The notes under the pieces: generated by a model
The model's database searches: none
What the model was told of the DNA's origin: nothing
Seen by the model: only the letters and a program-made list of their open reading frames with translations
Assembly (NCBI RefSeq): GCF_030408355.1
Contig: NZ_CP046606.1
Location: 496,001-560,000 of the forward strand
DNA: 64,000 nt
Origin: Corynebacterium afermentans subsp. afermentans
Lineage (GTDB): Bacteria; Actinomycetota; Actinomycetes; Mycobacteriales; Mycobacteriaceae
Reading direction: 5' to 3'
Made by a program: the position numbers and the translations under genes
In this document: positions 53,365 to 61,433 of the stretch, piece by piece
Numbering within the stretch: position 1 is the stretch's first letter
Layout of the letters: the number at the start of each line of letters is the position of its first letter

Positions 53365-55545
53365 CTACCGCTCCCAGACGCGGTGGGAAGCCAGCAGCTC
53401 CTTGACCGGATCGGCCGCGGCGTCGGCGGTGTCGACGGCGACAATGCCCTTCTGGTCCGCCGGCACGCGGGCGCCCTCGAGCGCCTCCTTGCCGGTAGCA
53501 CCCACGGCGATGATGGCCTTCTTGTGGCGCTCGAGCTCGCCGAGCATCGTGTTCACGTCGGTGTTTGCCGGCGGGTTGACCACCACGGCGGCGTCGAACT
53601 CGATGGAGCTGGCGGTCAGGTACGTGCGCGAGATGGACACGTCCTTGCCGCCAATCTTCACGGCCCCGCCCTTTTCGGCGACGAGCAGTGGGGTGGTGCC
53701 GGCGGCGAAGAGGTCGTCGACAAGCTTGCCCACGGCATCCGCGGAATCACCCAGGTCGGTGGAGATGAGCACGCCGACCTGGCGGCCGTCGATAGGCCAG
53801 GTGCCGCCCATCTGGGACAGCGCCTCGGACGGTGTCACGTCCGCAACGTCATGCTTCTCCGGGTGAGGCAGGCCGAGGTTGTCGGCCACGGCCTCCGCGA
53901 GGGCCTGGTCCACGTGCGCGAGCACATCGAGGTAGCGCACCTTGACGGTCTCCTCGTAGCACTTGCCCAGCTCGAAGGACAGGGCCTGGGTGAGGTGGTC
54001 CTGCTCGACGTCGGTGAGCGAGATGTAGAACTGGCGCGCCTGGGAGAAGTGGTCATCGAAGGACGCGGGCTGCTCACGGGTGATCTTGCCTTCCACGGCG
54101 ACGGGAACGTCGATAAATGCGCCCTCGTCCACGGTGGCCTCGGCCGGGTTGTTCTCGTCCAGCGAGTTCGGCTTGTAGGGCGCCACGCCGGTGTGGGAGC
54201 CGACCTGGTGCATGCCATCGCGCAAGTTGTCGTTCACCGGCGCCTGCGGGCGGTTGATCGGCAGCTGCGCAAAGTTCGGCCCACCCAGACGGGAAATCTG
54301 GGTGTCCAGGTAGGAAAACAGGCGGCCCTGCAGCAGCGGGTCGGCGGTGACGTCGATGCCCGGGGGCAGGTGCGACGGGCAGAACGCGACCTGCTCAACC
54401 TCTTCGAAGTAGTTGCGCGGGTTCTTGTTCAGCGTCATCGTGCCGATGATCTCCACCGGCGCCAGCTCCTCGGGCACGAGCTTGGTCGGGTCCAGCAGGT
54501 CGATGCCCTCGAACATCTGGTCTTCCGTGTCCGGGAAGACCTGCACGCCCAAGTCCCACTGCGGGTAGGCGCCGGCCTCGATGGCGTCGTAAAGATCGCG
54601 GCGGTGGAAATCCGGGTCCATGCCGCCGGTGATCTGCGCTTCTTCCCACACCTGGGAGTGCACGCCGAACTTCGGCTTCCAGTGGAACTTGACCAGGGTA
54701 GTCTCGCCCGCGTCGTTAATGAAGCGGAACGTGTGGATGCCGAAGCCTTCCATCATGCGCAGCGAGCGCGGAATACCGCGGTCCGACATGTTCCACAGCG
54801 TGTGGTGGGTCGCCTCGGTGTGCAGACCGACGAAGTCCCAGAACGTGTCGTGCGCCGACTGCGCCTGAGGGATCTCGCGGTCCGGGTGCGGCTTACCCGC
54901 GTGGATGACGTCAGGGAACTTGATGGCGTCCTGGATGAAAAACACCGGGATGTTGTTGCCCACCAGGTCCCAGTTGCCCTCTTCGGTGTAGAACTTCGTG
55001 GCCCAGCCGCGGGTATCGCGCACGGAGTCGGCGGAGCCGCGGGAGCCCAGCACGGTGGAAAAACGCACGAAGACCGGAGTCTCAGCGTCCTTCTTAAACA
55101 CCTTGGCTTTGGAGATCTTCGACGCGTTGCCGTTGGCCACGAACGTGCCGTGGGCACCCACACCACGCGCGTGGACGGCGCGCTCCGGGATGCGCTCGTG
55201 GTCGAAGTGGGTGATCTTCTCACGGAAGTGGTGGTCCTGCATCAGTAGCGGGCCACGTTCACCGGCGCGCAGCGACTTCGAGGTCTCGGACAGGCGCGCA
55301 CCCTGAGCGGTGGTGAGGTACTCGCCTTGCTGCGTGCGCGGATCCGGGGAATCCGAACCGGCACCGAAGTGGAACGGGCAACCGGTGGCAGAAACCGAGG
55401 CCGGCGGCTGTTGCGCGTCGGTGTCCTGCGGCGGGGTGGTCTTGCCGTCGGGCTGCGAAACGCCCGGTGTTGCGGCACCCGGCTTACCGGGGGCGTTATC
55501 GCCTGCCGGCGACGCTGCGTTGGTGGATGGGGTCTTGTCGCTCAT
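53365..55545 (-). CDS. katE: Large-subunit (HPII/KatE type) catalase
   Basis: A 726-residue clade 2 heme catalase. A Gly/Pro-rich N-terminal arm is followed by the core: catalytic His in [12 protein letters not shown], Asn in [15 protein letters not shown], and the heme-ligand Tyr in [14 protein letters not shown]. The last 150 residues form the flavodoxin-like (DJ-1/PfpI) domain of large catalases ([14 protein letters not shown]). Its 3' end is next to the broken insertion element. GAGAGG lies upstream of the ATG. It should protect against peroxide in the cytoplasm. Confidence 0.95.
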   Translation of the reverse strand: MSDKTPSTNAASPAGDNAPGKPGAATPGVSQPDGKTTPPQDTDAQQPPASVSATGCPFHFGAGSDSPDPRTQQGEYLTTAQGARLSETSKSLRAGERGPLLMQDHHFREKITHFDHERIPERAVHARGVGAHGTFVANGNASKISKAKVFKKDAETPVFVRFSTVLGSRGSADSVRDTRGWATKFYTEEGNWDLVGNNIPVFFIQDAIKFPDVIHAGKPHPDREIPQAQSAHDTFWDFVGLHTEATHHTLWNMSDRGIPRSLRMMEGFGIHTFRFINDAGETTLVKFHWKPKFGVHSQVWEEAQITGGMDPDFHRRDLYDAIEAGAYPQWDLGVQVFPDTEDQMFEGIDLLDPTKLVPEELAPVEIIGTMTLNKNPRNYFEEVEQVAFCPSHLPPGIDVTADPLLQGRLFSYLDTQISRLGGPNFAQLPINRPQAPVNDNLRDGMHQVGSHTGVAPYKPNSLDENNPAEATVDEGAFIDVPVAVEGKITREQPASFDDHFSQARQFYISLTDVEQDHLTQALSFELGKCYEETVKVRYLDVLAHVDQALAEAVADNLGLPHPEKHDVADVTPSEALSQMGGTWPIDGRQVGVLISTDLGDSADAVGKLVDDLFAAGTTPLLVAEKGGAVKIGGKDVSISRTYLTASSIEFDAAVVVNPPANTDVNTMLGELERHKKAIIAVGATGKEALEGARVPADQKGIVAVDTADAAADPVKELLASHRVWER

Positions 55546-55627
55546 TCCAGTTCAACCTCTCAAGGTATGGCAGTAGGTGCCCGTTCGAGCGTAGCGATGC
55601 GCGCGCCGTGAGGCCGTGAAAAATTAC

Positions 55628-55633
55628 TACGCT
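55628..55633 (+). promoter_or_regulatory. Leaderless promoter of birA
   Basis: TACGCT, seven bases before the ATG at 55641. No ribosome site is present. The gap to the divergent katE start is 95 bp. Confidence 0.5.
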
Positions 55634-55640
55634 CGTCCAC

Positions 55641-56372
55641 ATGAGTGTGCGAAACGTGCAGCGAATCCAGGACGAAGTAGCCGAGTACTGGCCGAACGTG
55701 CGGTGGGTGGAATCCACCGGCTCCACCAACGCCGACCTACTCAACGACAACGCCGCGCCGGGCACGGTGCTCATCGCCGACGAACAGACGGCGGGCAAGG
55801 GGCGGCTGGGGCGGCAGTGGGTCACGCCGAAAGGCTCCCAGTTGGCCATGAGCATGGTGGTGGAAGTGCCGGGGACGCCGCCGCCGTTCGGCCTGCTGTC
55901 CATCGCGCCGGGCGTGGCGGTGACTGACGTGGTGCCGCAGGCGCGGCTGAAGTGGCCCAACGACGTGCAGATCGGCGGCAAGAAAATCGCCGGGATCCTC
56001 TCCGCGCTGGACATTCCCCGCGTGATCGTGGGTATCGGCATCAACGTGGTCATGCGGCCCGAAGACCTGCCCGTGGAGACCGCAACGGCGCTCAACCTCG
56101 AGGGCCTGGACGTGGATTTCGACGATTTCACCGCCGACATCCTGCGCGCGATGGGCAAGCGGCTGAACCAGTGGCGCGAGGGCGACCCGCAGCTGCTCGA
56201 GGACTACCGCGCGGTGTGCGCCACCATCGGCCAGCAGGTGCGCCTGGAGATGCGCGAGGGCGAGGAAACCGTCACCGGCACCGTCACCGGGGTCAACGAC
56301 GAGGGCGAGGTGCTTATCGACGGCTCCGCTTTCTCCGTCGGCGACGTCCACCATCTGCGGCCCACGTCCTAG
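55641..56372 (+). CDS. birA: Biotin-[acetyl-CoA-carboxylase] ligase
   Basis: A 243-residue biotin protein ligase that activates biotin with ATP and attaches it to the AMKM lysine of AccBC proteins and pyruvate carboxylase. Signatures: STNADLL, the ATP/biotin loop AGKGRLGRQW near 55, KWPNDVQIGGKKIAGIL near 110, and a C-terminal SH3-like part. There is no N-terminal HTH, so it is a ligase only and not a repressor. A GCTTATCGACG motif lies inside the coding region at 56312. Confidence 0.95.
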   Translation: MSVRNVQRIQDEVAEYWPNVRWVESTGSTNADLLNDNAAPGTVLIADEQTAGKGRLGRQWVTPKGSQLAMSMVVEVPGTPPPFGLLSIAPGVAVTDVVPQARLKWPNDVQIGGKKIAGILSALDIPRVIVGIGINVVMRPEDLPVETATALNLEGLDVDFDDFTADILRAMGKRLNQWREGDPQLLEDYRAVCATIGQQVRLEMREGEETVTGTVTGVNDEGEVLIDGSAFSVGDVHHLRPTS

Positions 56373-56380
56373 GCGTGCAG

Positions 56381-56386
56381 TACCCT
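56381..56386 (+). promoter_or_regulatory. Leaderless promoter of the PH-domain gene
   Basis: TACCCT, eight bases before the ATG at 56395, in the 22-bp gap after birA. Confidence 0.4.
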
Positions 56387-56394
56387 GCCTGTTT

Positions 56395-56856
56395 ATGGCT
56401 GGCAAAGCACCGTTTCGCGTCGGCGGGGACGAAGTCGTCCTCGCCGACGTGTGCGCGCCGCTTTCCGCGCTGACCATCCCGCTGCTCGAGCTGGTGGCCG
56501 TCACCGGTGTGGCCTGGATGGCCGTCGGCTGGATGGACGTGACCCCGCACGTGGACCCGGGCCTGCGCAACATCGTGGTGTTGATCTGGGCGCTGATCGT
56601 GCTGTGGCGGTTCATCGTCCCGCTGGTGGCGTCCAGACGCCGGCGCTTCATCGTCACCGACAAGCGCATCCTGGCCCGCGGCAGGCGCGGTGCGGTGGAT
56701 TCCATCCCGCTGCGCCAGATCCACTCCGTGCGCCGTGAGCGCGGCGGCATCAACTTGGCGGTGTACGGCTACGCGCAGCCGATCGTGTTCGAGCGGGTGG
56801 GCAAGACGCGCGCGGTGGAGAAAGTGCTGCAGCGCGCGCTCGACGCGGCGCGCTAA
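56395..56856 (+). CDS. Bacterial PH-domain (bPH2-like) membrane protein
   Basis: A 153-residue membrane protein. Two hydrophobic helices (about 25-75) are followed by a cytoplasmic domain RRRRFIVTDKRILARGRRGA and IPLRQIHSVRRER, the usual start of bacterial PH-type domains. Homologues beside birA and purK are common in actinobacteria; function unknown. It converges with budA, 9 bp away. Confidence 0.83.
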   Translation: MAGKAPFRVGGDEVVLADVCAPLSALTIPLLELVAVTGVAWMAVGWMDVTPHVDPGLRNIVVLIWALIVLWRFIVPLVASRRRRFIVTDKRILARGRRGAVDSIPLRQIHSVRRERGGINLAVYGYAQPIVFERVGKTRAVEKVLQRALDAAR

Positions 56857-56865
56857 ACGCAAGCG

Positions 56866-57600
56866 CTACTTGTACCCCTTGATCTCTGTGGTGTGCAGCT
56901 GCTCGTCCAAGTCCTCGGGGGAGAGCTTGCCGCCCAAGAACTCCGCGGTGACCGGAAGGTGCAGTTCCATGTCGGTGCCAGGGCACAGCTCGATCACGGC
57001 CTCGTCCACCGTGTAGTCCAGCACGTGGCCGCCGCGCGAGTGCTCGTTATCGATGAAGTGCACGTGGCAGCCCGGCACGCCGATGCCCTTGGCGTACATG
57101 GGGGTGCGGAAACCCCCGATGACGCCTTCGACGTCGGTGAAGACGTGCTCCGCGTCGTCGGAGACGGCCTCGGACATCGGCGGGTACGGCTTTTCCTGCT
57201 TGGTAACCGTGCGCACCACCACTTCCTTGAACCGCCCGGTGATTTTCACGGCGGTGAAGAAGTTGTGGCTCGGCTCGGTGTCGTCGATGAATTTGGCCAG
57301 CTCGGAGCGGACCATGCCTGCGGGGGCGTCGAAACGCATCCGCGGCACGAAGTTGGTCACCACGGTAAACGGGGTGCGTTGGTCCAAATCGGCCACGCGC
57401 GCTTTGCCGTCGGAGGTGAGCTGGTGGCACACCCCGTCCAGGATGAGCATCTCGCCGTCGAGGGCGTCGAAGGTGCCCAGGCCGAAGTTGCCTTTGCTCA
57501 AGATGTCGCCGATGGTCAGCTCGCCGTCGTAGATGCCGTCGAGAAGCGCGGTCATCAGCGAGTTCTGGAAGATTGTGTGGCGGGCGATCGTTTCAGACAT
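56866..57600 (-). CDS. budA: Alpha-acetolactate decarboxylase
   Basis: A 244-residue enzyme that turns alpha-acetolactate into acetoin. It shows the family blocks GNFGLGTFDALDGEMLILDG near residue 40, the metal-binding CHVHFIDNEHSRGGHVLDY with the His-x-His pair near 185, and a C-terminal LHLPVTAEF. Length is normal. TAGCAT lies seven bases before the ATG. It is divergent from purK with only 40 bp between the start codons. Confidence 0.9.
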   Translation of the reverse strand: MSETIARHTIFQNSLMTALLDGIYDGELTIGDILSKGNFGLGTFDALDGEMLILDGVCHQLTSDGKARVADLDQRTPFTVVTNFVPRMRFDAPAGMVRSELAKFIDDTEPSHNFFTAVKITGRFKEVVVRTVTKQEKPYPPMSEAVSDDAEHVFTDVEGVIGGFRTPMYAKGIGVPGCHVHFIDNEHSRGGHVLDYTVDEAVIELCPGTDMELHLPVTAEFLGGKLSPEDLDEQLHTTEIKGYK

Positions 57601-57607
57601 GGCTGCG

Positions 57608-57633
57608 ATGCTAGTCGGAGGGGCGACTAGAGT
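57608..57633. promoter_or_regulatory. Divergent budA/purK promoters with a shared inverted repeat
   Basis: The minus-strand box TAGCAT (57608-57613) serves budA and the plus-strand box TAGAGT (57628-57633) serves purK; each is seven bases from its start codon. CTAGTC and GACTAG form an inverted repeat across the space between them, a candidate operator. Confidence 0.5.
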
Positions 57634-57640
57634 GTGCAGG

Positions 57641-58822
57641 GTGAGTAACGCCTATGGGATGCCCGTCGTCGCCGTTATCGGCGACGGCCAGTTGGCACGG
57701 ATGATGCAGACGGAAGCGATCGAGCTCGGCGTGGAGACCCGCGTGCTGGCCGCAAGCGAGGACGCCTCGGCCGCGCAGGTGTTCGGCGACGTGCGCCTCG
57801 GTGACTACACCAAGCTTGAGGACCTGCGCGCGATCGTGGACGGCGCGGATGCGGTCACCTTCGACCACGAGCATGTGCCCAATAAGTACGCGCAGTTGCT
57901 TATCGACGAAGGCGTGGCCGTCGAACCCCGCCCCGATGCGTTGATCTACGCCCAGGACAAACTCGAGCAGCGCCGCCGCCTGTCCGAGGCCGGCCTGCCG
58001 GTGCCGGCGTTCGCGGCGATCGAGTCGGCCGCGGACGCCGAGGCGTTCTGGGACGGGACCGGCGGCCAGGTGTGTCTGAAGGCCACGCGTGGCGGCTATG
58101 ACGGACACGGGGTGTGGTTCCCGTCGTCGCGCGCAGAGTGCGCCGAGCTGGTTGAGGAACTTCTGGGCCGTGACCTGCCGCTGATGGCGGAGAAGAAGAT
58201 CCCGTTCACCCGCGAGCTGTCCGCGATGGTAGCGCGCAACCGCTCCGGCGACGTGCGCGCCTGGCCGGTGGTGGAGTCGCGCCAGGACGGCGGGATCTGC
58301 CGCGTGGCCATCGCTCCCGCGCCGGGCATGTCCGCGGAGCTGGCGGCGCGCTGCGAGGAGCTCGCCGTGCGCGTTGCCGAGGGCTTGGGCGTAACCGGCG
58401 TTCTGGCCGTGGAGCTGTTCGAGTACGTCGGCGACAACGGCCCCGAGGTCTCCGTCAACGAGTTGGCCATGCGCCCGCACAACACCGGCCACTGGACCCA
58501 GGACGGGTGCGTGACCTCCCAGTTCGAGCAGCATGTTCGGGCGGTACTGGATTGGCCGTTAGGTGCCGTCGATAAGCTTTCGCCCGCAACCGTCATGGTT
58601 AACACCCTCGGCGGCGACGAAGACCCCGCCGTACCGATGGCCGAGCGCGTCGTCGAAGTGATGCGCAAATACCCGCAGGCCAAGGTGCACCTCTACGGCA
58701 AAGACCACCGCCCCGGGCGCAAGATGGGGCACATCAACGTCTGCGCGGACAGCGTCGACGACGCGCTCGCCGTAGCCGAAGACGCCGCGCACTACATCAT
58801 CCACGCAACCTGGAAGGACTAG
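57641..58822 (+). CDS. purK: N5-carboxyaminoimidazole ribonucleotide synthase
   Basis: A 393-residue ATP-grasp enzyme of purine synthesis that carboxylates AIR. Signatures: [12 protein letters not shown] at the start, [22 protein letters not shown] in the ATP-binding part, and [17 protein letters not shown] near 290. The start is a GTG at 57641, supported by the TAGAGT box seven bases upstream. purE follows 4 bp later. Confidence 0.95.
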   Translation: MSNAYGMPVVAVIGDGQLARMMQTEAIELGVETRVLAASEDASAAQVFGDVRLGDYTKLEDLRAIVDGADAVTFDHEHVPNKYAQLLIDEGVAVEPRPDALIYAQDKLEQRRRLSEAGLPVPAFAAIESAADAEAFWDGTGGQVCLKATRGGYDGHGVWFPSSRAECAELVEELLGRDLPLMAEKKIPFTRELSAMVARNRSGDVRAWPVVESRQDGGICRVAIAPAPGMSAELAARCEELAVRVAEGLGVTGVLAVELFEYVGDNGPEVSVNELAMRPHNTGHWTQDGCVTSQFEQHVRAVLDWPLGAVDKLSPATVMVNTLGGDEDPAVPMAERVVEVMRKYPQAKVHLYGKDHRPGRKMGHINVCADSVDDALAVAEDAAHYIIHATWKD

Positions 58823-58826
58823 ACAT

Positions 58827-59330
58827 ATGGCACAGCCAGTCGTTGGCATCATCATGGGCTCCGACTCGGACTGGGACACCGTCGCCCCAGCCGCCGAGGT
58901 GCTCGCCGAATTCAATATCCCCTTCGAGGTAGGGGTGGTCTCCGCGCACCGCACGCCCGAGAAGATGCTGGCGTACGCCAAGGAAGCGCACACGCGCGAC
59001 CTGCAGGTGATCATCGCCTGCGCAGGCGGTGCCGCGCACCTGCCGGGCATGGTCGCCGCGGCGACCCCGCTGCCGGTGATCGGCATCCCGCGCGCCCTAG
59101 ACACCCTCGACGGGCTGGACTCGCTGCTGTCCATCGTGCAGATGCCCGGCGGCGTGCCGGTGGCCACCGTCTCCATCGGTGGCGCGAAGAACGCAGGTTT
59201 GCTCGCCGCGCGCATCCTGGGTGCGGCCGACCCGTCAGTGCAGCGCAAGATGGTGGACTACCAGGCGCGCATGGCCCAAGAGGTGGAGCGTAAGGACGAG
59301 GCGCTGCGTCAGCGCCTGATGGGTGAGTAA
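58827..59330 (+). CDS. purE: N5-carboxyaminoimidazole ribonucleotide mutase
   Basis: A 167-residue class I PurE that converts N5-CAIR to CAIR. It has [21 protein letters not shown] and [13 protein letters not shown], all conserved active-site blocks. A GGAAGGA site lies in the end of purK. Its last 8 bases overlap the YdcF-type gene. Confidence 0.96.
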   Translation: MAQPVVGIIMGSDSDWDTVAPAAEVLAEFNIPFEVGVVSAHRTPEKMLAYAKEAHTRDLQVIIACAGGAAHLPGMVAAATPLPVIGIPRALDTLDGLDSLLSIVQMPGGVPVATVSIGGAKNAGLLAARILGAADPSVQRKMVDYQARMAQEVERKDEALRQRLMGE

Positions 59331-59790
59331 CCCAATCGTCGTGCTGGGCGCCCGCATCGTCGACGGGCGCCCTTCGCGCATGCTCGAGTTCCGCCTGCGC
59401 CGTGCGCTCGAGGTGTGGAGTGCCGCTCCCGCGCCGCTCGTGGTCTCCGGATTTGGGGAGGCGGAGGTGATGGCCGACTGGTTGCTGGTCCGCGGGGTGC
59501 CGGAGGCGTCGATCGTGCTGGAGCCTCAGGCGCGCTCCACCAACGAAAATCTGGAGCGCTCCCGGGAGCTGTTCCCGGACGCTGCCTATCTCACCGTGGT
59601 GACCAGCGGTTTCCACGTTCTGCGCACCCGCGTGTGGGCGTGGCACTTGGGCATCCCGGTGCGCCTGGTGGCGGCGCCGACCCCGGAGACCTCTCGAGCG
59701 AAGAACTACGCGCGGGAGGTGGTGGCGCTGCCGCACTCCGTGGCGCGGGTGGCGTGGCGGCGTTTCGTGCGGCGCGTCTTCGGGCGGTAG
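59323..59790 (+). CDS. YdcF/SanA (DUF218)-family protein
   Basis: A 155-residue protein of the DUF218 fold: [39 protein letters not shown] and [10 protein letters not shown] follow the family order. Members are linked to envelope metabolism but the reaction is not known. The GTG start at 59323 lies inside purE, so translation is coupled. No signal peptide is visible. Confidence 0.82.
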   Translation: MSNPIVVLGARIVDGRPSRMLEFRLRRALEVWSAAPAPLVVSGFGEAEVMADWLLVRGVPEASIVLEPQARSTNENLERSRELFPDAAYLTVVTSGFHVLRTRVWAWHLGIPVRLVAAPTPETSRAKNYAREVVALPHSVARVAWRRFVRRVFGR

Positions 59791-59803
59791 GGGAGCGGAG
59801 TTT

Positions 59804-59813
59804 CGTATACGAT
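59804..59813 (+). promoter_or_regulatory. Promoter and palindromic operator of the RHH gene
   Basis: TACGAT at 59808-59813 lies six bases before the ATG at 59820. It overlaps the palindrome CGTATACG at 59804-59811. RHH proteins bind short palindromes and commonly repress themselves, so this is a likely autoregulatory site. Confidence 0.5.
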
Positions 59814-59819
59814 ATTTGC

Positions 59820-60050
59820 ATGGAAAGGGATGATGAGGCTGAAGCGGGGTACGACCTTTCGAAGCTGCCCGCTCCGCGCCGAGGTCGTCCACCAGTAGGT
59901 AGAGGTGCAGGTACGGTCGTACCGGTGCGTCTCGACGACGAAACGATCGCCGCCCTCATGGCCCGCGCCGAAGCGGTGGGTCTGACCACCCGGTCGGATG
60001 CGATCCGTGAGGCTATCCGGCAGTGGACTGGGGCGGACCTACGGAGCTAA
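59820..60050 (+). CDS. Ribbon-helix-helix DNA-binding protein (antitoxin-like)
   Basis: A 76-residue protein with a basic N-terminal linker (PAPRRGRPPVGRG) and a ribbon-helix-helix end: TVVPVRLDDETIAALMARAE then GLTTRSDAIREAIRQW. This is the layout of VapB/RHH antitoxins and small repressors. No toxin gene follows; a 24-bp-arm hairpin begins inside its stop codon. It is thus either an orphan antitoxin or a stand-alone regulator. Confidence 0.75.
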   Translation: MERDDEAEAGYDLSKLPAPRRGRPPVGRGAGTVVPVRLDDETIAALMARAEAVGLTTRSDAIREAIRQWTGADLRS

Positions 60051-60117
60051 ACCCCGAGTAAGGGATCCAGAGTAAGGCCGATTTTGGGCCGTGCTCTGGA
60101 TCCCTTACTCGGGGTTT
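60049..60117. repeat. Long perfect hairpin with 24-bp arms
   Basis: Bases 60049-60072 pair perfectly with 60094-60117 around a 21-nt spacer that has a further GGCC/GGCC pair. The arms contain GAGTAAGGGATCC and a second GAGTAAGG, closely resembling the arm unit at 13060-13146. It starts inside the RHH stop codon and lies between convergent genes. Confidence 0.85.
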
Positions 60118-60163
60118 GTGGAATGGGGGTCGCGCTGAGACGGGGGTCGCGCGGCCGGAAGCG

Positions 60164-60484
60164 CTACTTCGGCAGGCCCGGCAGGTTCAGCCCCAGGTGC
60201 GGGCCAGCGAAGTAGAGGCTGGCGGCGCCGATGGTGGCCACAATGGCGATGATGCCGGCGAGCAGGCCGGCGAAACGCTTGGCGTTGTCGATCTCGTCCT
60301 GGGTGTACTCGGAGCTGCCCGGGCCGCTGGACTGCTTGCCCTGGTCGGTGGCTGCTTCGGTGTCCTTCGCCGTGGTGGCCGGGGCAGAAGCGTCGGCGGC
60401 GGTGGCCACCGGGGCGGCGCCTGCGACGAGGGCGACGGCGAGCGCGGGGGCGATGGCGCGGCGGGAGATGGAGCTGGTGAGCAT
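60164..60484 (-). CDS. Small exported membrane protein (106 aa)
   Basis: A 106-residue protein with a signal peptide (RRAIAPALAVALVAGAAPVA, ending at ATA-A), an Ala/Thr-rich stretch, a helix around YTQDEIDNAKRFAG and a C-terminal membrane segment (LLAGIIAIVATIGAASLYF). AAGGGA lies six bases before the ATG at 60484; an ATG 15 bases earlier is also possible. No family was recognised. Confidence 0.7.
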   Translation of the reverse strand: MLTSSISRRAIAPALAVALVAGAAPVATAADASAPATTAKDTEAATDQGKQSSGPGSSEYTQDEIDNAKRFAGLLAGIIAIVATIGAASLYFAGPHLGLNLPGLPK

Positions 60485-60531
60485 GGGCGGTCCCTTCATG
60501 GGCGTGAGCACGGGTATATCCGCCACAGAAT

Positions 60532-60548
60532 AACCGACTGAGTCGGTT
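60532..60548. promoter_or_regulatory. Perfect 17-bp palindrome AACCGACTGAGTCGGTT
   Basis: Two 8-bp arms around a central G, in the 106-bp gap between the exported-protein gene and the end of the TIGR03089 gene. Its length and sequence resemble operators of TetR-family repressors. No TetR gene is in the window. Confidence 0.5.
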
Positions 60549-60590
60549 GGACCCGCGACGACCCCGCGAGGGCTCGCGACTACCCGGGCG

Positions 60591-61250
60591 TTACTGCCCG
60601 TCGATGAAGCGGGTGACCTTCTCCGCCTCGGTGATCTCCTGCAGCCGCTCTGCGGAGACCAGCCCGGTGACCACGACGACGGAGCCGCCGGCGGCGATGG
60701 GGCCGAGCACGTTCGCGGCGAACTCGCCGGTGGTGTGCCAGTCCTGCACGAGGTAGCGCTGCGCATCGAGGCCGGGCACCGCGAACGAGCTCAGCGCAGG
60801 GGATTGGCCGAAGTAGTCGTCGCCGTAGAAGCGCACGGTGGGTCCGAAGTCCACGGTGCCCACGGGAAGCTCGCCGCCGGCTTCCACCACGCCGCGGCCG
60901 AACGGGTCGTCGGAGACCACCACGCAATCGGGCACCTCGTTCCACCGCGCGGCGCCGTCCAGGGTGGTGAAGATGAGGTCGGGGGCGGGGGCACCGGAGG
61001 CGTCGATAAGCGGGGTGCGCGAGGAGTTGTACGCGCCGATCGCGATGACCGCCGCTTGCCACGACACCGGCAGATCGATGGCGACCTCGTCGCCGGCGTC
61101 GAACTCCTCGTCGAGCATGTTGGCGACCTTGCTGGCCCAGTTGTCCAGCGTCTGCGCCGAAAAATCCATGCGCACGCCGCGCGAGTCGTCATAGACGGTC
61201 AGGCGCGGCGACGACGGGTCGGTCTGCATCAGCGGTGCGAACATGCTCAT
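60591..61250 (-). CDS. TIGR03089-like family protein
   Basis: A 219-residue protein that looks like a shortened acyl-adenylate (ANL) enzyme: VYDDSRGVRMDFSAQTLDNW, then WQAAVIAIGAYNSSRTPL, without the ATP-binding and C-terminal domains. The TIGR03089 family of actinobacteria fits in length and pattern. TACGAT eight bases before the ATG is a likely -10 box. Function unknown. Confidence 0.75.
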   Translation of the reverse strand: MSMFAPLMQTDPSSPRLTVYDDSRGVRMDFSAQTLDNWASKVANMLDEEFDAGDEVAIDLPVSWQAAVIAIGAYNSSRTPLIDASGAPAPDLIFTTLDGAARWNEVPDCVVVSDDPFGRGVVEAGGELPVGTVDFGPTVRFYGDDYFGQSPALSSFAVPGLDAQRYLVQDWHTTGEFAANVLGPIAAGGSVVVVTGLVSAERLQEITEAEKVTRFIDGQ

Positions 61251-61258
61251 GCCCGCCT

Positions 61259-61264
61259 ATCGTA
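61259..61264 (-). promoter_or_regulatory. Promoter of the TIGR03089-like gene
   Basis: TACGAT on the minus strand, eight bases before the ATG at 61250; predicted leaderless or nearly so. Confidence 0.4.
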
Positions 61265-61277
61265 AGGGGCAATTGCT

Positions 61278-61397
61278 TTACGACGCCAACATGATCGACG
61301 CGCCCGGCCCCAACGGCAAGTCGAATTGGTACCAGATAAACAGCAGTACCACCCAGAACAGCCAGAACACCACGGTGAACACGATCAGGCGCGACAT
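61278..61397 (-). CDS. Tiny single-helix membrane protein (39 aa)
   Basis: The minus strand between the LCP gene and the TIGR03089 gene encodes 39 residues: MSRLIVFTVV, a long hydrophobic helix rich in Phe and Trp, then YQFDLPLGPGAS. Its hydrophobic profile is that of a real membrane peptide, but there is no good ribosome site, so the call is tentative. Its stop codon lies within GCTTTACGACG, a relative of the repeated 11-mer. Confidence 0.4.
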   Translation of the reverse strand: MSRLIVFTVVFWLFWVVLLFIWYQFDLPLGPGASIMLAS

Positions 61398-61433
61398 CAG
61401 GGTGCCGATGCCGGACTAGGTGTCGGGGTGGTG

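Noticed and set aside
53143..55248. 701-codon plus-strand open frame opposite katE
   Set aside because: katE is well supported by catalase motifs; the opposite frame also runs through the 23-bp repeats.
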